A stretch of DNA of 64,000 nucleotides from JAHDFB01 sp965658745 (GTDB lineage Bacteria; Bacteroidota; Bacteroidia; Chitinophagales; Saprospiraceae), in NCBI GenBank assembly GCA_965658745.1, contig CBFHTK010000001.1, forward strand, positions 1 to 64,000, read 5' to 3'. The translations under genes were made by a program, and so were the position numbers. The notes under the pieces are model-generated. The model searched no databases. It was not told the origin of the DNA and saw nothing but the letters and a program-made list of their open reading frames with translations. Below are positions 17,956 to 25,741 of this stretch, one piece after another (the first letter of the stretch is position 1; each line of letters opens with the position of its first letter).

Positions 17956-19160
17956 TGGAAGTACTTGAGCGATTATACAGCATGACAGCAATCGGTGAGA
18001 TAGCTTCAAATCCGCTTATTTTAGTAATGTTAGCACTTGCATTCTTACTGTTGTACCTAGGTATAGCGAAAAGGTTTGAACCTCTACTATTAATTCCAAT
18101 TGGTTTTGGTGTTTTGATCGCAAACTTTCCCGGAGGTCAAATGGCAGTTGTTCAAGCTGCAGATTTTCCAAATATAATTCATATGTCCCTTGTTGAGATC
18201 GCGAAGGAACACGGCATTATGAATATGCTTTACTATGCTCTAATTAAGACGGGCCTCCTTCCACCACTAATTTTCATGGGTGTAGGAGCCATGACTGATT
18301 TTGGCCCACTATTGAGAAACCTTCGCTTGGCTTTCTTTGGAGCTGCAGCTCAAATTGGCATTTTTAGTGTATTAATAGCTGCTTTCTTACTGGGATTTAC
18401 ACTTCAAGAAGCAGGTGCATTGGGAATAATCGGCGGGGCTGATGGACCAACCGCTATCTATACAAGCATAAAGTTAGCGCCTCATCTACTTGGCCCGATT
18501 GCCATTGCAGCATATAGTTACATGGCCTTAGTTCCAATAATTATTCCTCTTGTAGTTAGGTTTGCTGTGAGTGAAAAGGAAATACGAATTAATATGAAAG
18601 AGCAAGACAAGCTTTTTCCTCCAAAACTGAAAATTAAAAATCTTAAGAGAGTAAAGATACTATTTCCCTTAGTTCTAGTCACGGTCGTCTCGATACTGGT
18701 CCCGAGTTCAGTTCCATTGGTTGGCTTTCTGCTATTTGGCAACTTAATAAAAGAAATAGGTAAAGATACTGAGCGACTCTTCAGTTCTGCTTCAGAAGGA
18801 ATAATGAATGCCGCAACCATCTTTTTAGGTCTTACTGTTGGTGCAACGATGACTGCTGATAGTTTCCTGAATCAACAAACGATTCTGATCATTGTCGGAG
18901 GATTCTTAGCTTTTGCTATTTCGATTCTAGGTGGGATCGTAGCAGTGAAGATTTACAATCGTTTCAGCAAGAAAAAGATAAATCCATTAATCGGTGCAAC
19001 TGGACTCAGTGCAGTTCCTATGGCTAGTCGTGTTGCTAACGATTTGGCCTTAAAAGCAGATCCAAAGAATCACATATTACAATATGCTATGAGTAGTAAT
19101 ATCAGTGGTGTAATCGGCAGCGCAGTTGCCGCTGGAGTATTGATTTCTTTTCTAGGCTAA
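17955..19160 (+). CDS. oadB: Sodium-translocating decarboxylase beta subunit (OadB)
   Basis: 401 residues with about nine to eleven hydrophobic segments. The conserved GIIGGADGPTAIYTS motif (about residues 155-169) marks the sodium and biotin site of OadB/MmdB/GcdB. The subunit decarboxylates carboxybiotin and drives Na+ out of the cell. It is translated in direct coupling with oadA, completing a gamma-alpha-beta set. The family is shared by oxaloacetate, methylmalonyl-CoA and glutaconyl-CoA pumps; the alpha subunit favours the oxaloacetate-type. Confidence 0.93.
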   Translation: MEVLERLYSMTAIGEIASNPLILVMLALAFLLLYLGIAKRFEPLLLIPIGFGVLIANFPGGQMAVVQAADFPNIIHMSLVEIAKEHGIMNMLYYALIKTGLLPPLIFMGVGAMTDFGPLLRNLRLAFFGAAAQIGIFSVLIAAFLLGFTLQEAGALGIIGGADGPTAIYTSIKLAPHLLGPIAIAAYSYMALVPIIIPLVVRFAVSEKEIRINMKEQDKLFPPKLKIKNLKRVKILFPLVLVTVVSILVPSSVPLVGFLLFGNLIKEIGKDTERLFSSASEGIMNAATIFLGLTVGATMTADSFLNQQTILIIVGGFLAFAISILGGIVAVKIYNRFSKKKINPLIGATGLSAVPMASRVANDLALKADPKNHILQYAMSSNISGVIGSAVAAGVLISFLG

Positions 19161-19170
19161 GACAATATAG

Positions 19171-19698
19171 ATGTCAAGTGTTTTTGAAAACTCAAACAAT
19201 AGAAAAGTGCTCGGTTTAGGTGGTGGATGCCATTGGTGCACTGAAGCGGTATTCAAAAGTCTAAATGGAGTTTCAAATGTTAGGCAGGGTTGGATTAAAT
19301 CTAAGTTTCCGCATGACACTTATTCAGAAGCTGTTGTCCTCGAATTTGATAAATCGATAATACCTGCTCAAGTTTTGTTAGAAATCCATCTTAGAACTCA
19401 TAGCAGCACAAGTCAACACAAATTCAGATCTAAGTATAGATCTGCAGTGTATTTTTTTGAAACCAATAAAACCGATTTTGAGCGTAAAACCCTCCAAAAA
19501 TTGATTGAAAGACTTCAGGATCAATTCAAAAATCCCGTTATAACAATGGTCTTACCATTGGTAGACTTCAAAATCAACGAGAGGAAATATCTAGACTACT
19601 ACAAGAAAAATAGGAATAACCAGTTCTGTAAGCGCTATATTGATCCCAAGCTAGCTAAAGTGCAAAGCGAATTCATTAGTTTTATGAGCTCTAAATAA
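19171..19698 (+). CDS. msrA: Peptide methionine sulfoxide reductase MsrA, divergent
   Basis: 175 residues. The active site reads GGGCHWCTEAVF with catalytic Cys20 and a second Cys23, a variant of the common GGCFWG. The usual GYSGG strand is replaced by VRQGWIKSKF, so this is a divergent subgroup. It reduces methionine-S-sulfoxide in proteins. It follows oadB by 10 bases and may be read through from the decarboxylase operon. A C-terminal Cys in NNQFCKRY could act as the resolving residue. Confidence 0.85.
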   Translation: MSSVFENSNNRKVLGLGGGCHWCTEAVFKSLNGVSNVRQGWIKSKFPHDTYSEAVVLEFDKSIIPAQVLLEIHLRTHSSTSQHKFRSKYRSAVYFFETNKTDFERKTLQKLIERLQDQFKNPVITMVLPLVDFKINERKYLDYYKKNRNNQFCKRYIDPKLAKVQSEFISFMSSK

Positions 19699-19719
19699 TT
19701 CTGTCGAAAACAAAGTGCA

Positions 19720-20067
19720 CTATTTGTGCAAGACGCGTTGTCTTTCAAGTAAAACCTCCTCAGACTCGGGACGTTCCGGATCAGGTAAACAACAATCCAC
19801 TGGACAAACAGCTGCGCATTGCGGCTCTTCGTGGAAACCTTGACATTCAGTACATTTGTCAGGAACTATGAAGTAATAGTCTTCATAAACTGGCGCATTT
19901 TCTCCTTCAGCATCGACAACCTCACCTGTTTCTAAGGTATAATCGCCGACTACTGTTGTTCCTTCACTCATTTTCCAATTAACTCCTCCCTCGTATATAG
20001 CGTTGTTAGGACACTCTGGTTCACACGCTCCGCAGTTAATACAGTCATCAGTTATATAGATTGCCAT
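19720..20067 (-). CDS. 4Fe-4S dicluster ferredoxin
   Basis: 115 residues starting MAIYITDDC; the upstream in-frame Met at 20085 would add six residues lying on the promoter box and is not used. The first cluster motif is CINCGACEPECP (Cys9, 12, 15, 19); the second is CTECQGFHEEPQCAAVCP with an enlarged spacing between its second and third Cys, typical of bacterial 2[4Fe-4S] ferredoxins of the 7Fe/Alvin type. An insert of about 40 residues between clusters is acidic. It carries low-potential electrons; the partner is unknown. Confidence 0.92.
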   Translation of the reverse strand: MAIYITDDCINCGACEPECPNNAIYEGGVNWKMSEGTTVVGDYTLETGEVVDAEGENAPVYEDYYFIVPDKCTECQGFHEEPQCAAVCPVDCCLPDPERPESEEVLLERQRVLHK

Positions 20068-20084
20068 TCTCAGTCTATTTTGCA

Positions 20085-20092
20085 CAAATTTA
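20085..20092 (-). promoter_or_regulatory. Candidate -7 box TAAATTTG for the ferredoxin
   Basis: The minus strand has TAAATTTG, an exact TAnnTTTG match, 17 bases upstream of the preferred ferredoxin start at 20067. This placement also argues against the longer start at 20085, which would lie inside the leader. Confidence 0.5.
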
Positions 20093-20212
20093 ATACAAAT
20101 TGCTTATTTAACTAAAGCAACTAGAAAAGTATTATTTTCGTTCAATAATTTTTGTCTTTTTTGGCTTGCACCTTCAAAGAAGGTCAACTTATTTAATGAA
20201 CAAAGTCCCTTA

Positions 20213-20698
20213 ATGCTATATGGACTAATGAAGGTCGAAAATATTGAAACGCTAGAAGAACTACGGCCAATGCTAATTTCCTACTTTTTGGAAGTAGATT
20301 CAAACTATATCAGTATTCAAAATGAAATATTACTTCTAGATTACCCTTTTGCAAAAAGCTATTTCAATTCGGATTCTAGACACGCAATAAAATTTATATT
20401 AAATGGCAGCTCTGTGGCATTTGCAGCAATAAACGATTACTTTGTAGTGGATGATTTAAAGAGTGATTACGCAATCGCAGAATTTTCACTTTTTAAATCT
20501 TTCAGAAAGAAGAAAAAAGGATCACAATTTGTAGAGAGGATTTTTGAAAGGTTCAAGTGACTCTGGGAGATAAAAGTCAATACTAGAAATAATACTGCAG
20601 TCAGATTTTGGGATTCGATCACAGAAAGATTGCATTTTAACAGCATAGAAAAACGACTAATTAGGCAAGAATCAGTCTATATAAGGTATACCATATAG
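20213..20698 (+). pseudogene. GNAT acetyltransferase gene interrupted by one TGA
   Basis: The frame runs 115 codons from ATG to a TGA at 20558-20560, then continues open in the same frame to TAG at 20696-20698. Both halves are needed for one GNAT domain: the first ends IAEFSLFKSFRKKKKGSQF (motif A, with the loop normally RRKGIG already degraded to RKKKKG) and the second continues LWEIKVNTRNNTAVRFWDS, the standard motif B. The stop falls where the family usually has Gly (FKG-WE). No frameshift is present. It is probably a recent pseudogene; a truncated product or readthrough cannot be excluded. Confidence 0.78.
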
Positions 20699-20805
20699 AT
20701 GTACGAAACTAAAAGAAAGAACTTGGAATAAAAATAAACTAAATACTTTATCGTACTGTTTCCATTTTGGGCTTTGAGCTCAATTAAATACTAATATATA
20801 ATAGC

Positions 20806-21888
20806 ATGGATCATAATAAAATAGTAGAAGCTTTAAGAACAGTACAGGATCCCAAAACGGGGCTAGATATTGTTGAAGCGAAACTCGTTTCAGAATTAAG
20901 GGTTACAGAAAAGCAGGTGAGTTTCGCGTTTAACAATTTGGAGCTAGAAGGCGAAATGAAGTCAACAATGAACTTCGCTTGTATCTCTGCTATTCAAGCA
21001 ATATATCCACAAGCTGATGTCCATGTTCACATGCATTCTGAGCATGAAGATAAAAAAAGCTTGGTGCTACCTCAAGTTACAAATATAATTGCAGTTGCTT
21101 CTGGAAAGGGTGGTGTAGGCAAGTCTACCATGTCTGTAAATTTGGCGTATGGTCTTAAAGAAGCTGGTTACGAGGTAGGAATTTTAGATGCAGATCTTTA
21201 TGGTCCATCAATTCCTACTATGCTAGGACTGCAAGGCTTACGCCCAAAAATTGAAACCTTATATGGTAAACACAAAGTTGTTCCTTTGTGTCATGAAGGT
21301 GTGTACGCAATTTCATTGGGCTTTATTATTGAACCTGAGCAGGCAGTTGTACTGCGAGGACCCAGACTAGGTGGTATCATCAAACAGTTCATTAATGACT
21401 GCTTGTGGCCAAAACTTGATTACCTAATAATAGATTTGCCACCTGGAACAGGTGATATTCAACTGACCATGGTACAGACTGTTCCTGTTACAGGATCGAT
21501 CATTGTCACAACACCGCAAGAAGTAGCTGTTGTAGATGCCGTGAAAGCAATGAATATGTTTTTATTACCAAATGTAAATGTCCCTATACTAGGCGTTATA
21601 GAGAATATGTCTTGGTTTACACCTGAGGAATTACCAGATAATAAATACTTGCTTTTCGGTGAAGGAGGAGGGAAACGTGTTGCAGAAATAGCAGAAAGTG
21701 AATTATTGGGGCAAGTACCTTTAATACAAGGGATTCGAGAGGGTGGCGACAGTGGAAAGCCTGCTATTTTGGATGATGGTCACCTTGCAAAGCCATATTT
21801 TAAAAATGTTGTCAACCAACTAATTTCCCAGGTAGAGAAAAGGAATAAGGAAATGAAACCAACAGAAACAGTAAAAATAATTAGCTAA
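20806..21888 (+). CDS. apbC: Mrp/ApbC-type Fe-S cluster carrier ATPase
   Basis: 360 residues: an N-terminal MIP18/DUF59 domain (1-80) joined to a ParA/MinD-type ATPase with deviant Walker A GKGGVGKST at residues 100-108 and DLPPGTGD further on. It binds and transfers Fe-S clusters. The C-terminal CxxC that follows the ENMSW strand in many Mrp proteins is absent here. The next gene, 9 bases on, is a NifU-like scaffold, which fits an Fe-S assembly operon. Confidence 0.92.
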   Translation: MDHNKIVEALRTVQDPKTGLDIVEAKLVSELRVTEKQVSFAFNNLELEGEMKSTMNFACISAIQAIYPQADVHVHMHSEHEDKKSLVLPQVTNIIAVASGKGGVGKSTMSVNLAYGLKEAGYEVGILDADLYGPSIPTMLGLQGLRPKIETLYGKHKVVPLCHEGVYAISLGFIIEPEQAVVLRGPRLGGIIKQFINDCLWPKLDYLIIDLPPGTGDIQLTMVQTVPVTGSIIVTTPQEVAVVDAVKAMNMFLLPNVNVPILGVIENMSWFTPEELPDNKYLLFGEGGGKRVAEIAESELLGQVPLIQGIREGGDSGKPAILDDGHLAKPYFKNVVNQLISQVEKRNKEMKPTETVKIIS

Positions 21889-21893
21889 TTTTG
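21886..21893 (+). promoter_or_regulatory. Possible TAATTTTG box between apbC and the Nfu gene
   Basis: TAATTTTG fits TAnnTTTG exactly, overlaps the apbC stop codon and ends 4 bases before the ATG at 21898. If used, it would give an almost leaderless transcript. A chance match in AT-rich DNA is quite possible. Confidence 0.3.
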
Positions 21894-21897
21894 CATA

Positions 21898-22146
21898 ATG
21901 AACGTAGACACAAAGAGCGAAACACTTCGCATAATCGATGAAGCTTTGAATAGTATCAGACCACATCTCAAGGTAGATGGTGGAGATGTAGAAGTGGTTG
22001 ACATTACCGAAGATCAGGTAGTGCAGGTAAAATGGCTAGGAAATTGTAGTTCTTGCAATATGTCTCAGTTCACGATGAAAGCGGGCATAGAGCAAACAAT
22101 ACGTGCTGTAATGCCATCAATCAAGGGTGTCGTTGCCATCAATTAA
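21898..22146 (+). CDS. NifU C-terminal-like Fe-S scaffold (Nfu)
   Basis: 82 residues, a single Nfu domain. RPHLKVDGGDVEVV and the cluster-binding CSSC (Cys50 and Cys53 in GNCSSCNMS) are intact. Two subunits bridge one 4Fe-4S cluster and hand it to target enzymes. It lies 9 bases after the Mrp/ApbC gene, its expected functional partner. Confidence 0.93.
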   Translation: MNVDTKSETLRIIDEALNSIRPHLKVDGGDVEVVDITEDQVVQVKWLGNCSSCNMSQFTMKAGIEQTIRAVMPSIKGVVAIN

Positions 22147-22178
22147 TTCATACTAACTATCATAAATTATTTATCGTT

Positions 22179-23096
22179 TTGAGTAGAAGTAAACTTTTCA
22201 AAAATATACTACAGAAAAACTCTTTCTTGTGTGTAGGCTTAGATACTGATTTTGACAAGATCCCTACTTTTTTGAAGTACATGGAAGATCCGATTTTTGA
22301 ATTCAATAAACGTATTATAGATGCCACAAAAGATTTATGTGTGGCATATAAGCTAAACACAGCTTTCTACGAAGCAGAGGGTATAAGAGGTTGGAAGGCA
22401 CTTGAAAAAACGATAAACTATATTCCTGATGACCAACTAATCATAGCTGACGCCAAAAGAGGAGACATCGGGAACACAAGTGAGCAGTATGCCAAGGCAT
22501 TTTTCGAAACATTGAAATGTGATGCCATTACGGTTGCACCTTATATGGGAGTAGATTCAGTAACTCCTTTTTATAAATACGAAAATAAATGGGTGATCAT
22601 TCTAGGATTGACCAGTAATATGGGGTCACATGACTTCCAGATGATCAAGGACGAATATAAACAAGAATTGTACAAGACTGTACTTCAGAAGTCAAGCATG
22701 TGGGGTACTCCTGATGATACAATGTTTGTTGTTGGAGCTACACATCCTGAACGCATCAAGGAGATACGCGAATTACTCCCAAGACATTTTTTCTTAGTTC
22801 CCGGAGTTGGCGCGCAAGGCGGATCTCTCAAGGAAATAGCTAAGTCAGGTATGATTGATGAAATTGGACTTCTAGTCAACAGCAGCAGATCGATCATATA
22901 TGCGGGTCAAGATGAGGAATTTGATATCGAGGCAAGAGTTGCAGCTATGGCCATTCAAAAAGAAATGGAAGAGCTACTTTATGCATCAATGATGGGTGAT
23001 ATTGACGTTGATCCAAATCTAGATTTGAGTGAATTCGACCTCAGTGGTGAGACTTCAGAAGATGGCGATTTTGACGATGACTTTGCCGACGAATAG
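22179..23096 (+). CDS. pyrF: Orotidine 5'-phosphate decarboxylase, type 2
   Basis: 305 residues from TTG at 22179 (LSRSKLF...FLCVGLDTD). The longer frame from 22053 would overlap the whole end of the Nfu gene and adds a sequence unlike any PyrF. The catalytic DAKRGD (Asp91, Lys93, Asp96) is present, along with GVGAQGG at the phosphate site. It makes UMP from OMP in pyrimidine synthesis. An unusual acidic tail of about 30 residues (many Asp and Glu) follows the domain. Confidence 0.9.
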   Translation: MSRSKLFKNILQKNSFLCVGLDTDFDKIPTFLKYMEDPIFEFNKRIIDATKDLCVAYKLNTAFYEAEGIRGWKALEKTINYIPDDQLIIADAKRGDIGNTSEQYAKAFFETLKCDAITVAPYMGVDSVTPFYKYENKWVIILGLTSNMGSHDFQMIKDEYKQELYKTVLQKSSMWGTPDDTMFVVGATHPERIKEIRELLPRHFFLVPGVGAQGGSLKEIAKSGMIDEIGLLVNSSRSIIYAGQDEEFDIEARVAAMAIQKEMEELLYASMMGDIDVDPNLDLSEFDLSGETSEDGDFDDDFADE

Positions 23097-23196
23097 TCCG
23101 TAATAGTGTCAATTTCAAATTGAGCTTTGTCATTTTAATACTTACTTAACGATTCCAAATTAATGCTCCAATACAGTTTTTTGTTAATTTCACGTT

Positions 23197-24036
23197 GTGG
23201 AATTTATCATTGAATATTTCGAGACAATACCTTCTTGGCATAGAACCTTGATTCTGGCAGGTGGCATCGCAATATTTTGGATTTTGGAAAGCGCGTTTCC
23301 AATTATAAATTTTAAGTATAAGAAGTGGTCGCATTCCCTGCCAAATTTCTTTTTCACACTTACTACACTAGTCATTAATTTAGCTTTCGCAGTCGTAATT
23401 GTAATGACTAGCGATTGGGCACAATTGACACAATTTGGCTTATTTCACATGATTGGTGATCTTCCACTTTGGTTGGTTACTGTTTTGTGTCTTATGACAA
23501 TGGATCTTGTAGGAGCATGGTTAGTGCATTGGACAGAGCATCAAGTGCATTGGATGTGGAAATTTCATATCATTCATCATACTGATGAGCATGTAGATAC
23601 AACAACTGCTCTACGTCATCATCCGGGAGAAAGCGTTTTCAGAGCAGTCTTCACATTTCTTGCCGTTCTAGTAGTAGGGGCACCGATTTGGCTAGTCATG
23701 ATTTATCAAAGTTTATCCGCTTTATTCTCTCAATTCAATCATGCTAATCTCGGCTTACCTGCATCTATTGACAAAGCAATTAGCTTTCTTTTTGTAACTC
23801 CAGGTATGCATCGAATACATCACCATCATGTGCAACCCTATACAGATAAGAACTATGGCAACATATTTAGTCTTTGGGATCGTCTTCTAGGTACTTACGC
23901 TTGGATGCCAAAGGAAAAGGTAGTTTTTGGTTTAGATGTATACGATAAAGAGACGCAGAGTTTAAAAGATCTACTTCTTACTCCTGTAGACGGTAAATCC
24001 TACTCAACTAAGGAAAAGTACAATCACAAACGATAG
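23197..24036 (+). CDS. Sterol desaturase/fatty acid hydroxylase family membrane protein
   Basis: 279 residues with GTG start, four or so hydrophobic segments, and the eight-His di-iron signature spread over HWTEH, HIIHH, RHHPGE and HRIHHHH. These enzymes use a di-iron centre and oxygen to hydroxylate or desaturate lipids or carotenoids at the membrane. The substrate is not deducible; Bacteroidota homologues are frequently carried without a clear pathway context. It sits alone between pyrF and broken lysA. Confidence 0.87.
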   Translation: MEFIIEYFETIPSWHRTLILAGGIAIFWILESAFPIINFKYKKWSHSLPNFFFTLTTLVINLAFAVVIVMTSDWAQLTQFGLFHMIGDLPLWLVTVLCLMTMDLVGAWLVHWTEHQVHWMWKFHIIHHTDEHVDTTTALRHHPGESVFRAVFTFLAVLVVGAPIWLVMIYQSLSALFSQFNHANLGLPASIDKAISFLFVTPGMHRIHHHHVQPYTDKNYGNIFSLWDRLLGTYAWMPKEKVVFGLDVYDKETQSLKDLLLTPVDGKSYSTKEKYNHKR

Positions 24037-24132
24037 GGGAATACCCTTCGTTAAGCAACATTGTATTCCCCCAAACTTCTCTTTACTTTATTTAGCACTT
24101 TTTCACAAATCATCATTTAATAATTCACTATT

Positions 24133-25332
24133 ATGCCAGATTTTCAGAGTCTCGCCGAGTTATACGACACGCCATTGTATATATATGATGGAAACAGAAT
24201 TGAATCCAATTATCAACGTTTCATAAGTTGTTTCAATGTTCCGAAACTAGCTGTTCATTACGCTTGTAAGGCATTAACTAATCCAGCGATCTTGCAGATT
24301 ATGAAAGGTTTAGGTGCAGGAATCGATTGTGTAAGTTTAAATGAGGTTTTATTAGCACTGAAAGTAGGTTTCACAGCTAATCAAATCATTTATACGCCTA
24401 ATAATGTGAGCGAAGATGAGTACCAGGAAGCTATCAAATACGGAGTGCATGTGAATGTTGATAATCTACATATGCTTGAGTAGTTAGCAATTAAATACCC
24501 AGATTACCCTCTCTGTATACGACTTAACCCTCATATAACTGCTGGAGGAAATACTAAGATTTCTGTTGGATCAATTGATTCAAAGTTTGGAATTTCAATT
24601 CATCAATTTCCAATAGTTAAGAGGATGATTAGCCAACTAAATATCAAGGTTGAAGGTATTCATCTTCACACTGGAAGCGAGATCGCTGACGTGGATGTAT
24701 ACATGAGAGGAGCAGAGCTTGTATTTGGCATTGCTGAGCAGATTGAAAATCTTAGCTATATTGATTTTGGTAGTGGATTCAAAGTTCCGTACAAAGAAAA
24801 TGACTACAGTACTGATCTACATAAACTAGGAAGCGTGTTTAGCGCACGGTTTAACGAATTCTGCGAATCTTATGGCAGGGAATTAACCTTAAGATTCGAA
24901 CCTGGTAAATATTTAGTCAGTGATGCAGGATACTTTTTGACGAAAGTAAACGTAATTAAACAAACTACAGCTTGTACGTTCATTTGACTAAACTCTGGCT
25001 TTAATCATCTCATCAGACCTATGTTTTATAATGCTTATCATCGGGTGGAAAACGTCAGTAATCCAAAAGGGAACCCGAAGCTATATAACTTTGTAGGTTA
25101 CATATGCGAAACAGACACGTTTGCCGACGATAGAATCTTGACAGAAGTTCGCAAGAATGACCTCATCGTATTTCACAATGCTGGTGTTTATTGCTATATG
25201 ATGGCTAGCAATTACAAACTGCGCTCAAAACCTGCTGAAGTATTGCTATACAATGGCAAATCCTATTTAATTGGAAAGAGAGAGGAGTTTGAAGATCTAA
25301 CTAGAAATTTTGTAGAAGTCAAACTTGACTAA
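24133..25332 (+). pseudogene. lysA: Diaminopimelate decarboxylase gene broken by two in-frame stops
   Basis: One frame of 400 codons encodes a full LysA apart from TAG at 24481-24483 (NLHMLE*LAIKYP) and TGA at 24985-24987 (TACTFI*LNSGFNH, normally Gly). The PLP lysine is Lys46 in HYACKALTN, and the second and third segments keep GIHLHTGSEI, the EPGKY cofactor loop and the substrate-side HNAGVYCY. There is no frameshift. LysA makes lysine from meso-diaminopimelate, so the last step of lysine synthesis would be lost unless another copy exists or stops are read through. Confidence 0.88.
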
Positions 25333-25395
25333 GGTAGCAATCGTATGATCGAGATTGTCGACAGTTGCCAATTGTGTGTACAATTAAATAAAAAA

Positions 25396-25426
25396 GATCC
25401 CTCAAAGACTATTCTTTAGAGGGATC
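25396..25426 (-). terminator. Hairpin terminator (minus strand)
   Basis: GATCCCTC pairs with GAGGGATC, with an inner AAAG/CTTT extension across one unpaired base. On the minus strand it is followed by six T. The nearest upstream minus-strand gene ends more than 300 bases away at 25742, so either its 3' UTR is long or an unannotated transcript ends here. Confidence 0.65.
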
Positions 25427-25456
25427 AATTCAACTAACTAACTAAACTAATGCTAT

Positions 25457-25477
25457 AAGGCTTATTGCCGAAGCCTT
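25457..25477 (+). terminator. Small hairpin, weak terminator candidate
   Basis: A perfect 7-bp stem AAGGCTT/AAGCCTT with a 7-base loop, followed on the plus strand by only a short T run (TTTTC). It could end transcription from the lysA side or be the 5' part of a structured minus-strand RNA. Confidence 0.35.
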
Positions 25478-25741
25478 TTCACTTAAACATTTACTTAAAT
25501 TATTACTAAACACACTTGATAAACCACACATTTAGAGTATTGTTTAAGAAAAATAGAAAAACGTAAACATTTATTTTCGTTGAAAATTTCTAAATAGTTC
25601 AATAGAAAACTACCTTACTTTAACTGAAAAGCTATCTGGAATTGGCATTGTCTGCCACTATCACATATTACAATGAATTGTGCTAACCTTCAGCAAGCGT
25701 GAAAGGTCATGGACAACTATCATGTAATGTCGTTCTTGAGA

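Larger units (their letters stand above)
25333..25741. other. 409-base noncoding gap between lysA and an exonuclease gene
   Basis: No protein-like frame is visible on either strand. It holds two hairpins (listed separately), a tetranucleotide stretch of four AACT-like units at about 25430-25448, and otherwise AT-rich sequence. A small RNA read on the minus strand and ending at the 25396-25426 hairpin is possible, but I found no good promoter for it. Confidence 0.5.

Noticed and set aside
22053..22178. PyrF start at 22053
   Set aside because: The upstream part overlaps the Nfu gene in another frame and does not resemble any PyrF; the family N-terminus begins at the TTG at 22179.
20558..24987. 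TGA recoded as glycine
   Set aside because: The TGA codons in GNAT and lysA both sit at Gly positions, but Gly is encoded by normal GGN elsewhere in the same genes, many genes end in TGA, and other breaks use TAG and TAA.
25430..25448. Short AACT-type repeats as a CRISPR or microsatellite array
   Set aside because: Only about four imperfect units with no spacers; low-complexity intergenic DNA.
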